A stretch of DNA of 63,829 bases from CSBr16-58 sp051859825 (GTDB taxonomy: Bacteria > Bacteroidota > Bacteroidia > Flavobacteriales > Schleiferiaceae), in NCBI GenBank assembly GCA_051859825.1, contig JBHYFA010000004.1, forward strand, positions 1-63,829, read 5' to 3'. Positions within the stretch are counted from its first letter, which is position 1, and each line of letters starts with the position of its first letter. Below, piece by piece: positions 44,885 through 53,545 of this stretch. The translations under genes and the position numbers were made by a program. A model generated the notes under the pieces. The model did not search any database. It was not told where the DNA came from and saw only the letters and a list, made by a program, of their open reading frames with translations.

Positions 44885-45889
44885 ATGCAACTTTCAAAAA
44901 TATTTACCCTTAGCAGTCTTGGACTAATTGGCTCTCTTTCGGTTCAAGCGCAAATTGTTCAAGATGCCGTTTGCGAAAACGATTCCATCAATATTGATTT
45001 ACCTGCATTCATTCAAAACGAAAGCGTTCAGTGGATGAGTTCGCCCGATAGCATCAATTTTACGGACAGAACCGGCGATACCCTCACAAGCTTGATGGTA
45101 AGCCCCACAAGTCCTACCTTTTTTGTAGCTCGAATTACTGGTGACAATTGCGATCCGTATTTTTCGGATACAATTTTTGTAGATGTTTCTCAAGCACCAT
45201 CCATTGCTGACGCAGGCGCTGACATAACCGACACCTCGAACACCACAACCTTAGACGCAAATACCCCCACCGTGGGAACAGGTACATGGAGCATCCTTAC
45301 TGGTAGTGGCTCAAATGGTGTGTTTAGCAATGTAAATGACCCTAATTCGGTATTCACTGGCGACCCTAATGAAACCTACATTCTTGCATGGACTATTTCC
45401 AATCCACCTTGTCCTCCAAGTGTTGATACGGTGATTGTGAATCTCGGTGTTGCCTCAGGGCCTCCTTTGCCATCTATTTCTTGTTTAAGCAACACACTGT
45501 TTGTACACCCTACCGATAATGCAGGCCCAACGGCATGGGGCTGCCCGGGCAATGGAACAGCTCAATCCACTTCTGATGTTGACGGACTACTGAACACCAA
45601 TCTCATTATGACCAACTGCCCTAATCCGAATACCACTGCAGCGGCAATTTGTGCCAACCTCAATGCTTTTGGTTTTTCCGATTGGTATTTACCCGCCTTT
45701 GACGAACTACAATGCTTGCGAGATGAAGCTGCAACCATTGGAGGATTTGAGAATGGAGGCTATTGGTCTTCATCAGAGTTTGCTCCACCGTTAGGATCTA
45801 ACGCTAAAATGCGAACCTTTCCTTCGGGCGTAAGTGGAGCAAGTTCAAAAAGCAACTCCAACCGCATCCGTTGCGTTCGTAGATTGTAA
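44885..45889 (+). CDS. exported protein with PKD-like and DUF1566 domains
   Basis: From the ATG at 44885 the protein is 334 residues with a signal peptide ending SLSVQAQ. It has two Ig/PKD-like domains (residues ~25-110, and ~110-195 beginning ADAGADITDTSNTTTLDANT), then a C-terminal DUF1566/Lcl-type domain with the signature GFSDWYLPAFDELQCL and YWSSSEFAP ... NRIRCVRR. DUF1566 occurs in fibrobacter and Bacteroidota surface proteins; function unknown. No T9SS tail is seen. It lies 33 bases after the preceding surface protein and 16 before the thioredoxin-like gene, suggesting one operon. Confidence 0.8.
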   Translation: MQLSKIFTLSSLGLIGSLSVQAQIVQDAVCENDSINIDLPAFIQNESVQWMSSPDSINFTDRTGDTLTSLMVSPTSPTFFVARITGDNCDPYFSDTIFVDVSQAPSIADAGADITDTSNTTTLDANTPTVGTGTWSILTGSGSNGVFSNVNDPNSVFTGDPNETYILAWTISNPPCPPSVDTVIVNLGVASGPPLPSISCLSNTLFVHPTDNAGPTAWGCPGNGTAQSTSDVDGLLNTNLIMTNCPNPNTTAAAICANLNAFGFSDWYLPAFDELQCLRDEAATIGGFENGGYWSSSEFAPPLGSNAKMRTFPSGVSGASSKSNSNRIRCVRRL

Positions 45890-45905
45890 TTTTGCCAAAA
45901 AAACC

Positions 45906-47198
45906 ATGACCAGATATTTAATTCTTTCCCTGATAGCTGCATGTTGTCAAATACAAGCCACTGCTCAACAATCATTCATCAGCGGAAAAATTAAGGACTA
46001 CCCAAATCAGGTCGTGTTATTAAAAAGCTATTACGGCTATCAGTCGCCTTTGGTTGACTCGGTGCGTACCGACAACCAAGGGCGATTTTCTTTGTTATAC
46101 ACCCCGGAATACCGAGAAGGTATGATGCGCATTGCTTGGGGAAACGCCGAAAGTGAGTTTTTTCTGGATATCGCCGTTGAAGACAGTGTCGCTTTTGATT
46201 GGACGGATGAACAATTGGTGCGTTTTAGTAAAGGCAAAAAGTCCCGTGCCTTTAACCAACTCATACGGGAAACCGAAAATCTTCGAAATAAATTAGCCAC
46301 CCTTGACGAAGTATTGGATGTATTTTCTTCAGAGAAAAAATACCGTAAGCAAACGCTGAAAATGTGGCAAAACACGCGTGGAGAGTTGAGCGCTGCCTAC
46401 GGTCGCTTTTTCCGCAGCGTAGGAAAAACAGATTTTGCCGAGTTTGCTAAAGCCCTGCAACGACTGGAACCTCCACATCCTCAGCATGAGCAAAACATCG
46501 AAAACTACTGGCAGGGAGCGGAGTTTGACCATCCCATTTTGCTACATTGGAATTTTATCCCGCAAAAAATTAGAGACTATTTCAACTTTTTTGTGGATAT
46601 TCCCCAATCGCCGCAAGAAGCCGAAGAAGTTGCCAAACGCTTCACCGACTTATCTTTCCAGCCCATTATGAACAACCTACCCCTCCGGGAAAACATGGTA
46701 GCTTTTCTGGTAGAAGGCTTTGAAGGAATGGGATTGTCGAATCTCGTGCTTTACCTTGAGGAAAACTACCTTCCCGAAGAAGGTTGTACCGATGGCCGTG
46801 CCGACTTACAAGAGCGCCTCGATCGCATACGGCGTTTTCAGCCGGGCAAAAGCATTCCCGAATTCGATATGCGCTTTTTACCCGAGGGAAAACTTCCGGC
46901 AAAAACCAACATTTTCATCTTTTTCAGTCCGCATTGTCCACACTGTCGCGAGAGTTTACCCCAGTGGCTTCACCATACCCAAAGGATGAAAAACGCGCAC
47001 GTAATTGCCGTTTCCACTGAAGACGAATCAGCAACCCGCCAACTGCTTCCCGAAATCCCCGAGAATTGGACTTTAGTTGTTGACAATGATTTAGCAAATA
47101 CCTTTATGATTTACGCCACCCCGGATATCATTGTTGTTTCAGAAGATGGTATTATTTTACAGCGGCCTCAAAGTGTGGAGGAGATTGGTGAATATTAG
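45906..47198 (+). CDS. exported thioredoxin-like protein, DUF4369-TlpA type
   Basis: From the ATG at 45906 the protein is 430 residues with a signal peptide (MTRYLILSLIAACCQIQATA). The N-terminal part (residues ~22-110) resembles DUF4369, with SGKIKDYPNQVVLLKSYYG. A helical middle follows, then a thioredoxin fold with the redox pair in FFSPHCPHCRESLPQW. It is predicted to be a periplasmic disulfide oxidoreductase. The protein ends at SVEEIGEY, a little short of the usual last helix of such proteins, and its TAG stop overlaps the stop of an antitoxin remnant on the other strand. The C-terminus may therefore have been reshaped by the rearrangement that brought in the remnant. Confidence 0.8.
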   Translation: MTRYLILSLIAACCQIQATAQQSFISGKIKDYPNQVVLLKSYYGYQSPLVDSVRTDNQGRFSLLYTPEYREGMMRIAWGNAESEFFLDIAVEDSVAFDWTDEQLVRFSKGKKSRAFNQLIRETENLRNKLATLDEVLDVFSSEKKYRKQTLKMWQNTRGELSAAYGRFFRSVGKTDFAEFAKALQRLEPPHPQHEQNIENYWQGAEFDHPILLHWNFIPQKIRDYFNFFVDIPQSPQEAEEVAKRFTDLSFQPIMNNLPLRENMVAFLVEGFEGMGLSNLVLYLEENYLPEEGCTDGRADLQERLDRIRRFQPGKSIPEFDMRFLPEGKLPAKTNIFIFFSPHCPHCRESLPQWLHHTQRMKNAHVIAVSTEDESATRQLLPEIPENWTLVVDNDLANTFMIYATPDIIVVSEDGIILQRPQSVEEIGEY

Positions 47199-47305
47199 GC
47201 ATCATTTTTTGATTGCATAAATTCATCTTTCATGGACTTCCGACTGCGCTTTGGTGTAATGCCTTCCGAAGCTTCAGCCTTGAACCATCTACCTACTCTA
47301 CTCAC
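47195..47305 (-). pseudogene. remnant of an antitoxin gene (3' end only)
   Basis: The bases at 47203-47257 nearly repeat 49393-49450, the 3' end of the antitoxin gene at 49392-49652 together with the start of its toxin. In frame the remnant reads RWFKAEASEGITPKRSRKSM, then KDEFMQSKNDA and stop, against RSRKSMKDEFMRSKK at the end of the intact antitoxin. Only about 36 codons remain (possible GTG at 47303-47305 overlapping the upstream stop). No DNA-binding N-terminus and no toxin are attached. It is a relic of a second copy. Confidence 0.75.
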
Positions 47306-48822
47306 CTCACAATGGTAACAGTGCCAGATTTAAACACCGGATCGCGACCTTCATAATACGCAACTATCCTATACGAATAAACCCCAGAAGGCACTACGTT
47401 TCCATTGATTGTTCCGTCCCACCAGTTGTTGAAATAATCTTCACTGTGAAAAATACGCTGCCCCCAACGATTAAATACCTCTACACTTAGCTTTGTATTA
47501 GCTTCAATTCCACCAATAATCCAAAGGGGATTTTGACCAAATGGAGTAAATGCAGAGGGAATGTATGGCTCAATATCCAGACAGAATCGCTGCACAATTT
47601 CAAATTCTCTAGTTTGATCATAGCAAGGGGTAATGACGCGCAAATGTGCTTTACCCTCCTCATAAATGTATTCCGATTGACTTGTACTTCCGGTGCTCCA
47701 TTGGTATGTTCCACCATGAGAAAGTTCAGGGCCAATAACTTCTATACTACTTTGGCTTTCTTCTTTACAAAAAACGAGTTCACTACCAAACGGTGCTTTC
47801 CATATTGGGAAAGGCTCAAAATCTACCACAATGGTGTCGTGAGCTTTATACGTTTGATTTATGGTAACTTCTACTGAGTAAATACCCGGTTGCGTTACGC
47901 GAATGCTCTCTGAAGTTTGCCCGGTGTTCCATTTCCACGTAGTAATGGTATCTTCCAGCTTAAAGCCCACAGGAGAAGCTGTTAAGATTAGTGTGTCCTC
48001 CATACACAAGATAGTATCCTTACCAATATCAACAGTAAAAAGGGTGTCAGAAGCTTTGTAAAGATGCATATCATCGATGAGCCAAACGGCTTTAGTTAAT
48101 ATATTAGCATGCGTTAAATGATAATTAGGCGGAAGAGAATTTACGTTCATGGGATTTTGAACAGGTGCAGTATAAGCAACATCTCCCTCGGAATTATTGA
48201 TATGAATATAGTTTTCGTTTCCCTGCGCGGTAAAACTTACTTTCAGATGCGTCCATCGATCATTTGGCGGAAACGAATCCAAGAGTATGTCTAAATACTT
48301 GGTGCTATGAATCCTTGGAGCAGCGGAATCCTCCGAAAAAAAAACAGAAATATGACGGTTATGGAATCCCGCTACGGGATGATTTCGATAATAAAATTCA
48401 AGAATATACGTTTCGCCGGAATCTAACCCATTAAAAGATGGATGTTGTGATATTCTCCTTCCTGAAAAATTAGGAAATGCAGGATTGAAAGGATTTCTAA
48501 ATAGAATAACACATGTGTAACCTTTTCCTCGTTTCGGCATGGGCATAACTCCATTTCCCGGAGCAAAAAAAGGATCGATGTTGGGATGATGTGTATTTGA
48601 TACATTTTTATTGCATTCATGATAAAAACCTTGATTTCTACCCCACTTTTCCCATCCGTATCCTGCATATCCGTAGCAGTTTGCGGGAGGGCATGTACCC
48701 AATGGCCTAAAGCCCCCTGGGGAATATTGCACCGAATCAAATGTGGGGTCAAAAAACAAGTTCTGACCCCAAACATTTGATATGGTAAAAAGGCAAAATA
48801 CTATGAGATGCCTAAAGTTCAT
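47302..48822 (-). CDS. T9SS type B (CHU_C) surface protein
   Basis: From the ATG at 48822 the protein is 506 residues with signal peptide MNFRHLIVFCLFTISNVWG. The N-terminal half (residues ~20-245) is an OmpA-like/jelly-roll-type unit with YILEFYYRNHPVAG and WLIDDMHLYKASD. A PKD-like segment follows (GPELSHGGTYQWSTGSTSQS), and the last ~85 residues are the gliding-motility C-terminal (CHU_C) domain: VEVFNRWGQRIFHS, WWDGTINGNVVPSGVYSYRI. It should be exported by T9SS and either released or kept at the surface. A longer frame beginning at 48861 is less likely because the signal peptide starts at the later ATG. Confidence 0.85.
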   Translation of the reverse strand: MNFRHLIVFCLFTISNVWGQNLFFDPTFDSVQYSPGGFRPLGTCPPANCYGYAGYGWEKWGRNQGFYHECNKNVSNTHHPNIDPFFAPGNGVMPMPKRGKGYTCVILFRNPFNPAFPNFSGRRISQHPSFNGLDSGETYILEFYYRNHPVAGFHNRHISVFFSEDSAAPRIHSTKYLDILLDSFPPNDRWTHLKVSFTAQGNENYIHINNSEGDVAYTAPVQNPMNVNSLPPNYHLTHANILTKAVWLIDDMHLYKASDTLFTVDIGKDTILCMEDTLILTASPVGFKLEDTITTWKWNTGQTSESIRVTQPGIYSVEVTINQTYKAHDTIVVDFEPFPIWKAPFGSELVFCKEESQSSIEVIGPELSHGGTYQWSTGSTSQSEYIYEEGKAHLRVITPCYDQTREFEIVQRFCLDIEPYIPSAFTPFGQNPLWIIGGIEANTKLSVEVFNRWGQRIFHSEDYFNNWWDGTINGNVVPSGVYSYRIVAYYEGRDPVFKSGTVTIVR

Positions 48823-48972
48823 GACTGGTTTAGAATTAGGATTTAGGTAGAAATATCTCAATCCATCAATCAGGTAAAATTAAAAAAAAATCTTGTAACA
48901 AGCAAAAAAAATGATAACCATATTCATTCCCAAAAACCCCTAAAGAAATTTAAGTTCTCAAAAGGTTGCATT

Positions 48973-49395
48973 TTAAAGAAGCCTATTAACACTTGCCAAA
49001 AACCCTCGACAATCCATCACATCAATACTTGCAAAGTAATAATCACCTACATCCTCAGTAACGATTAGGTTGCATTTTGCTTCTAAAGCTGAATAGTATT
49101 GAATACCATCCTCCAGATCGAGAACTTGCGGGTTTTGTACTGCTGAGCGAACCGTATTTTCGGTAACTATGGAAATATTGATATGCTCGATAAGGATTGA
49201 TAATTTGGCTTTTGCCGTGGCTGAACCGTGTTTCTTTTCGGCAAAGTAAAATGCAATGGCAAGACAAACCGGCGAAGTATAGATGCGTATTCCCCGTTTA
49301 TCTTGCATACTCAAAATAGGAGCCGCATACGTAAATAACGGCAGTTCTTTATTGATGACGGCAACCAACACATTGGCATCGATAAAGATATTCAT
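48973..49395 (-). CDS. PIN-domain toxin
   Basis: This 140-residue protein is a VapC-like PIN nuclease. The acidic residues are in MNIFIDANVLV (Asp5), near EDGIQYYSALEAKC (Glu/Asp) and in LIVTEDVGDYY. They should bind metal and cleave RNA. Its ATG overlaps the TGA of the antitoxin by four bases. The pair forms a type II toxin-antitoxin module. Confidence 0.85.
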   Translation of the reverse strand: MNIFIDANVLVAVINKELPLFTYAAPILSMQDKRGIRIYTSPVCLAIAFYFAEKKHGSATAKAKLSILIEHINISIVTENTVRSAVQNPQVLDLEDGIQYYSALEAKCNLIVTEDVGDYYFASIDVMDCRGFLASVNRLL

Positions 49396-49652
49396 TTTTT
49401 TGATCGCATAAATTCATCTTTCATGGACTTCCGACTGCGCGCTTTGGTGTGATACTCTGCGGGACCTTCCGCCAATTGATGCACCCAATCAGAAATGGGC
49501 AACTTCTCTAGCGATTGATCTTTCGATGCAATGGCCTTATCCAATAAATATTCAATCATCCGTGATAAACTGATGTTTTGCTCTTTAGCTAACTCCTTAG
49601 CCCTAGCAATAATATCCCGATTAAACGATAAAGTGATTTTCGCATCTTCCAT
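49392..49652 (-). CDS. antitoxin of the PIN-domain pair (ribbon-helix-helix/DUF6364 type)
   Basis: This 86-residue protein begins MEDAKITLSFNRDIIARAKE, a ribbon-helix-helix beta strand and helix, with SLSRMIEYLLDKAI completing the fold. The C-terminal part (SDWVHQLAEGPAEY) would bind the toxin. It neutralises the PIN protein and represses the operon. A partial copy of its 3' end lies at 47195-47305. The operator is at 49664-49698. Confidence 0.82.
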   Translation of the reverse strand: MEDAKITLSFNRDIIARAKELAKEQNISLSRMIEYLLDKAIASKDQSLEKLPISDWVHQLAEGPAEYHTKARSRKSMKDEFMRSKK

Positions 49653-49663
49653 GACTCTATAGA

Positions 49664-49698
49664 TTTATACGGCAAAAATAAAACATTTATACGTATAA
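49664..49698 (-). promoter_or_regulatory. promoter with paired operators for the PIN toxin-antitoxin pair
   Basis: On the minus strand TATTTTTG (49673-49680) matches TAnnTTTG. It lies between two copies of ATTTATACG (49664-49672 and 49685-49693), 21 bases apart, or about two helical turns. The second is part of the perfect palindrome TTATACGTATAA (49687-49698). This is the arrangement expected for autoregulation by a ribbon-helix-helix antitoxin. Confidence 0.6.
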
Positions 49699-49733
49699 TC
49701 AAACCCGACCTCCCACCATACAAACTTATATTG

Positions 49734-49741
49734 TAGATTTG
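49734..49741 (+). promoter_or_regulatory. -7 promoter element of the S9-YfcC operon
   Basis: TAGATTTG matches TAnnTTTG and lies 15 bases before the ATG at 49757, giving a very short leader. This, together with the signal peptide, favours the ATG over the TTG at 49739. Confidence 0.5.
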
Positions 49742-49756
49742 CTCAAACAACTTTCG

Positions 49757-52159
49757 ATGAGAACAAATCTATTTTTAAGTGCCTTAATCGCTTGGGCAAC
49801 ATGCAGTATTGCCCAAACATACCAAACGCCCCCCTCTCCCATTGCCGAACTGGCAGATGCCGAAATCCCTCCGGTTCTGAGTCTAAACGACGACGCTAAG
49901 GCGGGCATCCTACTCTATCGCAGCGGCTATAAGTCCATCGCGGAACTAAACGAAAAAGAAATGCGTCTGGGTGGACTGCGCATTAACCCCAAAACCAACA
50001 TTTCGAGTAGAATAAGTTTCCAGAAAAATATCGCCATCTTTGAGCCGTCCTCTGGGAAAACCATCCCTGTGAACGGTCTGCCCGAAAACCCACGAATTGC
50101 ACATATTCAATGGTCGCCCAATCAGGAGTTTGTGAGTTTTACCATCACTACGGATAAGGGCGTAGGACTGTGGCTACTGGATATTAAATCGGCCAAGGTT
50201 CGCCGTCTTACCCCCGACGACCTCAATGCCAATATGGGCAATCCGGCCACGTGGAAACGCAATAGCTCCGGACTATTAGTGACCCGATTACCCGCCAAAC
50301 GTGGAACGCTCATTAACACCGAAGACCGCGTTCCTACCGGCCCCGTGATCTCCGAAAACACCGCCGGAAACGAAGCCCAAAATCGCACCTACCAAGATCT
50401 ATTGAAAAATCCCGACGACGAACACAACTTTGAGGTCTTAGCCACTGCGGAAATTTGGGATGTTCCCCTCAAAGGCAAAATGAAACTCTGGCGCGAAGCC
50501 GATATGTATCGCTCGATTTCCTATTCACCCAATGGCGAATACGTTTTGATTTCGACCATACAACGGCCATTTTCCTACATCGTTCCCTTTTCCCGCTTCC
50601 CCACCAATCATATCGTTTATAACCAAAACGCCAAGGAGGTTTACGTAGCCCAGAAAGGCAGTCTGCAAGAAACCCTCCCCAAAGGATTTATGGCCACCAC
50701 CACGGAAAAGCGTTCTTTCCAATGGCGAAACGATCAGCCTGCCACCTTGGTATGGGTTGAAGCTTTGGACGAAGGCGACCCAAAAAACGAAGTCGATTAC
50801 CGCGACGCCATCATGCAGAGTCGGGCTCCTTTTGCCGACAAGCCCTTGGTACTCTTCCGCACCACTTTGCGCTACAGCAGCATCAGTTGGGGAAATGACA
50901 CCCTTGCGATGGTCAACGAATACTGGTGGAACACCCGCACTACCCGCAGCTCATTTTTCAATCCGAAAGAGCTGAATAAAGAACCGCGTTTACACGTAGA
51001 ACGCAATTATCAAGACCCCTACACCGATCCGGGGAATTTCGTTACTACGCGCAATGACTTCGGACTTTCCGTGATGAAAATCAATGCCGATACCCTTTAT
51101 CTTATTGGGGAAGGATTATCGGAAGAAGGCAAAAGACCTTTCGTGGATCGCTACGTTTTTTCCCAAGGAAATACCGTTCGCTGGTTTCAAGTAAGCGATG
51201 ATTCGATGTTGGAATCCCTTGTGCGCTTCACCAATCTCGAAGAAGGCGAAATCCTTGTGCGTCGCGAAAGCAGCAATATTTTCCCGAATTATTATCTACG
51301 GAATATAAAAACCAACGAGCTCAGTCAGCTCACCCAATTTGAAAATCCCTTTGAAGCTTTCAAAAATGTGGAAAAGCGCGTATTGAGTTATGAACGGGAA
51401 GATGGATTGCCGCTGACCACTACCTTGTATTTGCCCGCAGGCTACGACAGTCTGCGCGATGGAAAACTCCCCATGATTATGTGGGCTTATCCACGTGAGT
51501 ATAAAGACCGCGCCAGTGCCTCGCGGAAAACCAGTCAGGACAACCAGTTTTCCTATCCATACTACGGCTCCCCCATTTACTGGGTAACGCGTGGATATGC
51601 CGTTTTAGACAATACCGCTTTCCCCATTATTGGTGAGGACGACGAAGAACCCAACGACAGTTTTGTGGAGCAATTGGTAGGAAATGCCAAGGCCGCCATC
51701 GACTATGTAGCGGCTATGGGGTGTATTGATCGCAAGCGCGTGGCGGTAGGCGGTCATTCCTACGGCGCCTTTATGACGGCCAACCTCCTCACCCACTCCG
51801 ACTTATTTGCCGCCGGCATTGCCCGCAGTGGCGCGTATAATCGCACACTTACGCCATTTGGATTTCAATCGGAGCAGCGCAATTATTGGGAGGCCCCGGA
51901 GGTGTACCACACCATGTCGCCCTTTTCTACCGCGCATAAAATGAAAACCCCGTTACTGCTCATTCACGGCGAGGCCGATAATAATGCAGGTACGTATCCA
52001 ATGCAAAGTGAACGCTATTTCAACGCCCTAAAAGGTTTGGGGGCACCGGTGCGTCTGGTGATGTTGCCTCTGGAAAGTCATGGCTACGCCGCGCGAGAAA
52101 GCATCATGCACATGCTTTGGGAGCAAGACCGTTGGCTGGAAATGCACCTAAAACCTTAA
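49757..52159 (+). CDS. exported S9-family peptidase (glutamyl endopeptidase/DPP-like)
   Basis: From the ATG at 49757 the protein is 800 residues with signal peptide MRTNLFLSALIAWATCSIAQ. The N-terminal 500 residues form a beta-propeller (IAHIQWSPNQEFVSFTITTD ... RSISYSPNGEYVLISTI). The C-terminal hydrolase has the serine in GGHSYGAFMTA, the aspartate in IHGEADNNAG and the histidine in LESHGYAARE. It is closest in layout to the S9D glutamyl-peptidase group. It should degrade peptides outside the cytoplasm. It is followed after four bases by a YfcC-type transporter, so peptide breakdown and uptake of a product may be linked. Confidence 0.88.
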   Translation: MRTNLFLSALIAWATCSIAQTYQTPPSPIAELADAEIPPVLSLNDDAKAGILLYRSGYKSIAELNEKEMRLGGLRINPKTNISSRISFQKNIAIFEPSSGKTIPVNGLPENPRIAHIQWSPNQEFVSFTITTDKGVGLWLLDIKSAKVRRLTPDDLNANMGNPATWKRNSSGLLVTRLPAKRGTLINTEDRVPTGPVISENTAGNEAQNRTYQDLLKNPDDEHNFEVLATAEIWDVPLKGKMKLWREADMYRSISYSPNGEYVLISTIQRPFSYIVPFSRFPTNHIVYNQNAKEVYVAQKGSLQETLPKGFMATTTEKRSFQWRNDQPATLVWVEALDEGDPKNEVDYRDAIMQSRAPFADKPLVLFRTTLRYSSISWGNDTLAMVNEYWWNTRTTRSSFFNPKELNKEPRLHVERNYQDPYTDPGNFVTTRNDFGLSVMKINADTLYLIGEGLSEEGKRPFVDRYVFSQGNTVRWFQVSDDSMLESLVRFTNLEEGEILVRRESSNIFPNYYLRNIKTNELSQLTQFENPFEAFKNVEKRVLSYEREDGLPLTTTLYLPAGYDSLRDGKLPMIMWAYPREYKDRASASRKTSQDNQFSYPYYGSPIYWVTRGYAVLDNTAFPIIGEDDEEPNDSFVEQLVGNAKAAIDYVAAMGCIDRKRVAVGGHSYGAFMTANLLTHSDLFAAGIARSGAYNRTLTPFGFQSEQRNYWEAPEVYHTMSPFSTAHKMKTPLLLIHGEADNNAGTYPMQSERYFNALKGLGAPVRLVMLPLESHGYAARESIMHMLWEQDRWLEMHLKP

Positions 52160-52163
52160 GTCC

Positions 52164-53528
52164 ATGCGCAAACCGGTTGACGCACTCTTTTTGGTGTTTT
52201 TGGTATTGATATTCATCACCCTACTCACCTACATCATTCCGGCGGGTGAATACGAGCGGATTGAAATAGATGGCAAAAGCGTACTCAATCCCGAAGTTTT
52301 TCAAACGCTCGAGCAGCACGCAGTATCGCCTTTCCGTATGTTCAGCTCCTTGGTTGATGGCTTCGTGCAGGCGGGTAACGTAATCGCCTTCGTTTTTCTC
52401 ATTGGCGGTGCTTTCGGGATTTTGCACCGCACGGGGGCATTGGAAAGCGGTCTTCACCAAGTGGTTCAACTGGCCTTTCGTCGTCCGCGCTTACGCTATC
52501 AGCTCATCGCCCTTTTGATGATATTTTTCTCTTTGGCGGGAAATACCTTTGGTATGGCTGAGGAAGTTTTGGTGTTCATCCTCATAACCATTCCCTTGGC
52601 TCGTCAGCTCAAACTCGACCCCATGGTTGCGGTGGCCATTCCCTTCATCGGGGCAGGAGCGGGCTTTGCGGGAGCGGCCTTCAATCCGTTTACCGTGGGG
52701 ATAGCCCAAGGCATTGCCGAGGTAACGCCCTTTTCCGGGGCGGGTTACCGCATGATAATTTGGGTGGTGTTTACCGCCATAGCCGTTGCATTCACCCTGC
52801 TATACGTGCGCAAAATCGAACGCAATCCCAGTCTGGCCCTAGCTTTCCCCAAAGAATCAGGCGAGCAGGTTTCGAGTCCGGAGTTTTCCACTGCACGGAA
52901 ATTGATTCTCGTATTGTTTGTTTTAAGCTTAGCAGTACTCATGTACGGCGTGGCCAAACTCGATTGGTATATTTCCGAAATTGCTGCCTTGTTTGTAATT
53001 TTTGGCTTACTTGCCGGACTCATAAAGCGACTCAGCATTTCCGATGTTACCGAGGGTTTTACCGAGGGGGCGAAAGACATGTTACACGCCGCGCTCATTA
53101 TTGGATTGGCGCGGGCGGTGATGGTGGTAGCCGAAGAGGGGTATATCATCGACAGCATTTTGTACGCCTTGAGCGGGTTGACCGGGGATATGCCAAAATG
53201 GATGGCGGTACAGAGCATGTTTGTTTTACAGGGAGTAATCAACTTCTTTGTGCCATCCGGTTCGGGTCAGGCGGCGCTTACCATGCCGGTGATGGCGCCT
53301 TTGAGTGATTTATTGGGTATTTCCAGGCAAACAGCGGTTTTGGCTTACCAATTTGGCGACGGAATTTTCAACCTCATCATACCCACTTCGGGGGTTACCA
53401 TGGGCGTGTTGAGTTTGGCCGGCATACCTTTCAAGTCATGGTTTCGCTGGGCGGGCAAATTGGTTTTGTGGCTGAGTTTGGCCGCAATGCTGTTTTTGGG
53501 CATAGCCGAATGGGGTTTTTCAATCTAA
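52164..53528 (+). CDS. YfcC/DcuC-family transporter
   Basis: This 454-residue integral membrane protein has about 12 hydrophobic segments and the family landmarks LTYIIPAGEYERI (first loop), SLAGNTFGMAEEVLVFI, FIGAGAGFAGAAFNPFTVGIAQ and VNFFVPSGSGQAALTMPV. Relatives (YfcC, DcuC, ArcD-like) move dicarboxylates, amino acids or peptides across the inner membrane. Its coupling to an exported S9 peptidase fits import of an amino acid or dipeptide. The substrate cannot be named from sequence. It is followed after 18 bases by the SPFH gene. Confidence 0.88.
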   Translation: MRKPVDALFLVFLVLIFITLLTYIIPAGEYERIEIDGKSVLNPEVFQTLEQHAVSPFRMFSSLVDGFVQAGNVIAFVFLIGGAFGILHRTGALESGLHQVVQLAFRRPRLRYQLIALLMIFFSLAGNTFGMAEEVLVFILITIPLARQLKLDPMVAVAIPFIGAGAGFAGAAFNPFTVGIAQGIAEVTPFSGAGYRMIIWVVFTAIAVAFTLLYVRKIERNPSLALAFPKESGEQVSSPEFSTARKLILVLFVLSLAVLMYGVAKLDWYISEIAALFVIFGLLAGLIKRLSISDVTEGFTEGAKDMLHAALIIGLARAVMVVAEEGYIIDSILYALSGLTGDMPKWMAVQSMFVLQGVINFFVPSGSGQAALTMPVMAPLSDLLGISRQTAVLAYQFGDGIFNLIIPTSGVTMGVLSLAGIPFKSWFRWAGKLVLWLSLAAMLFLGIAEWGFSI

Positions 53529-53545
53529 CTTCAAATTTTAAAAAA

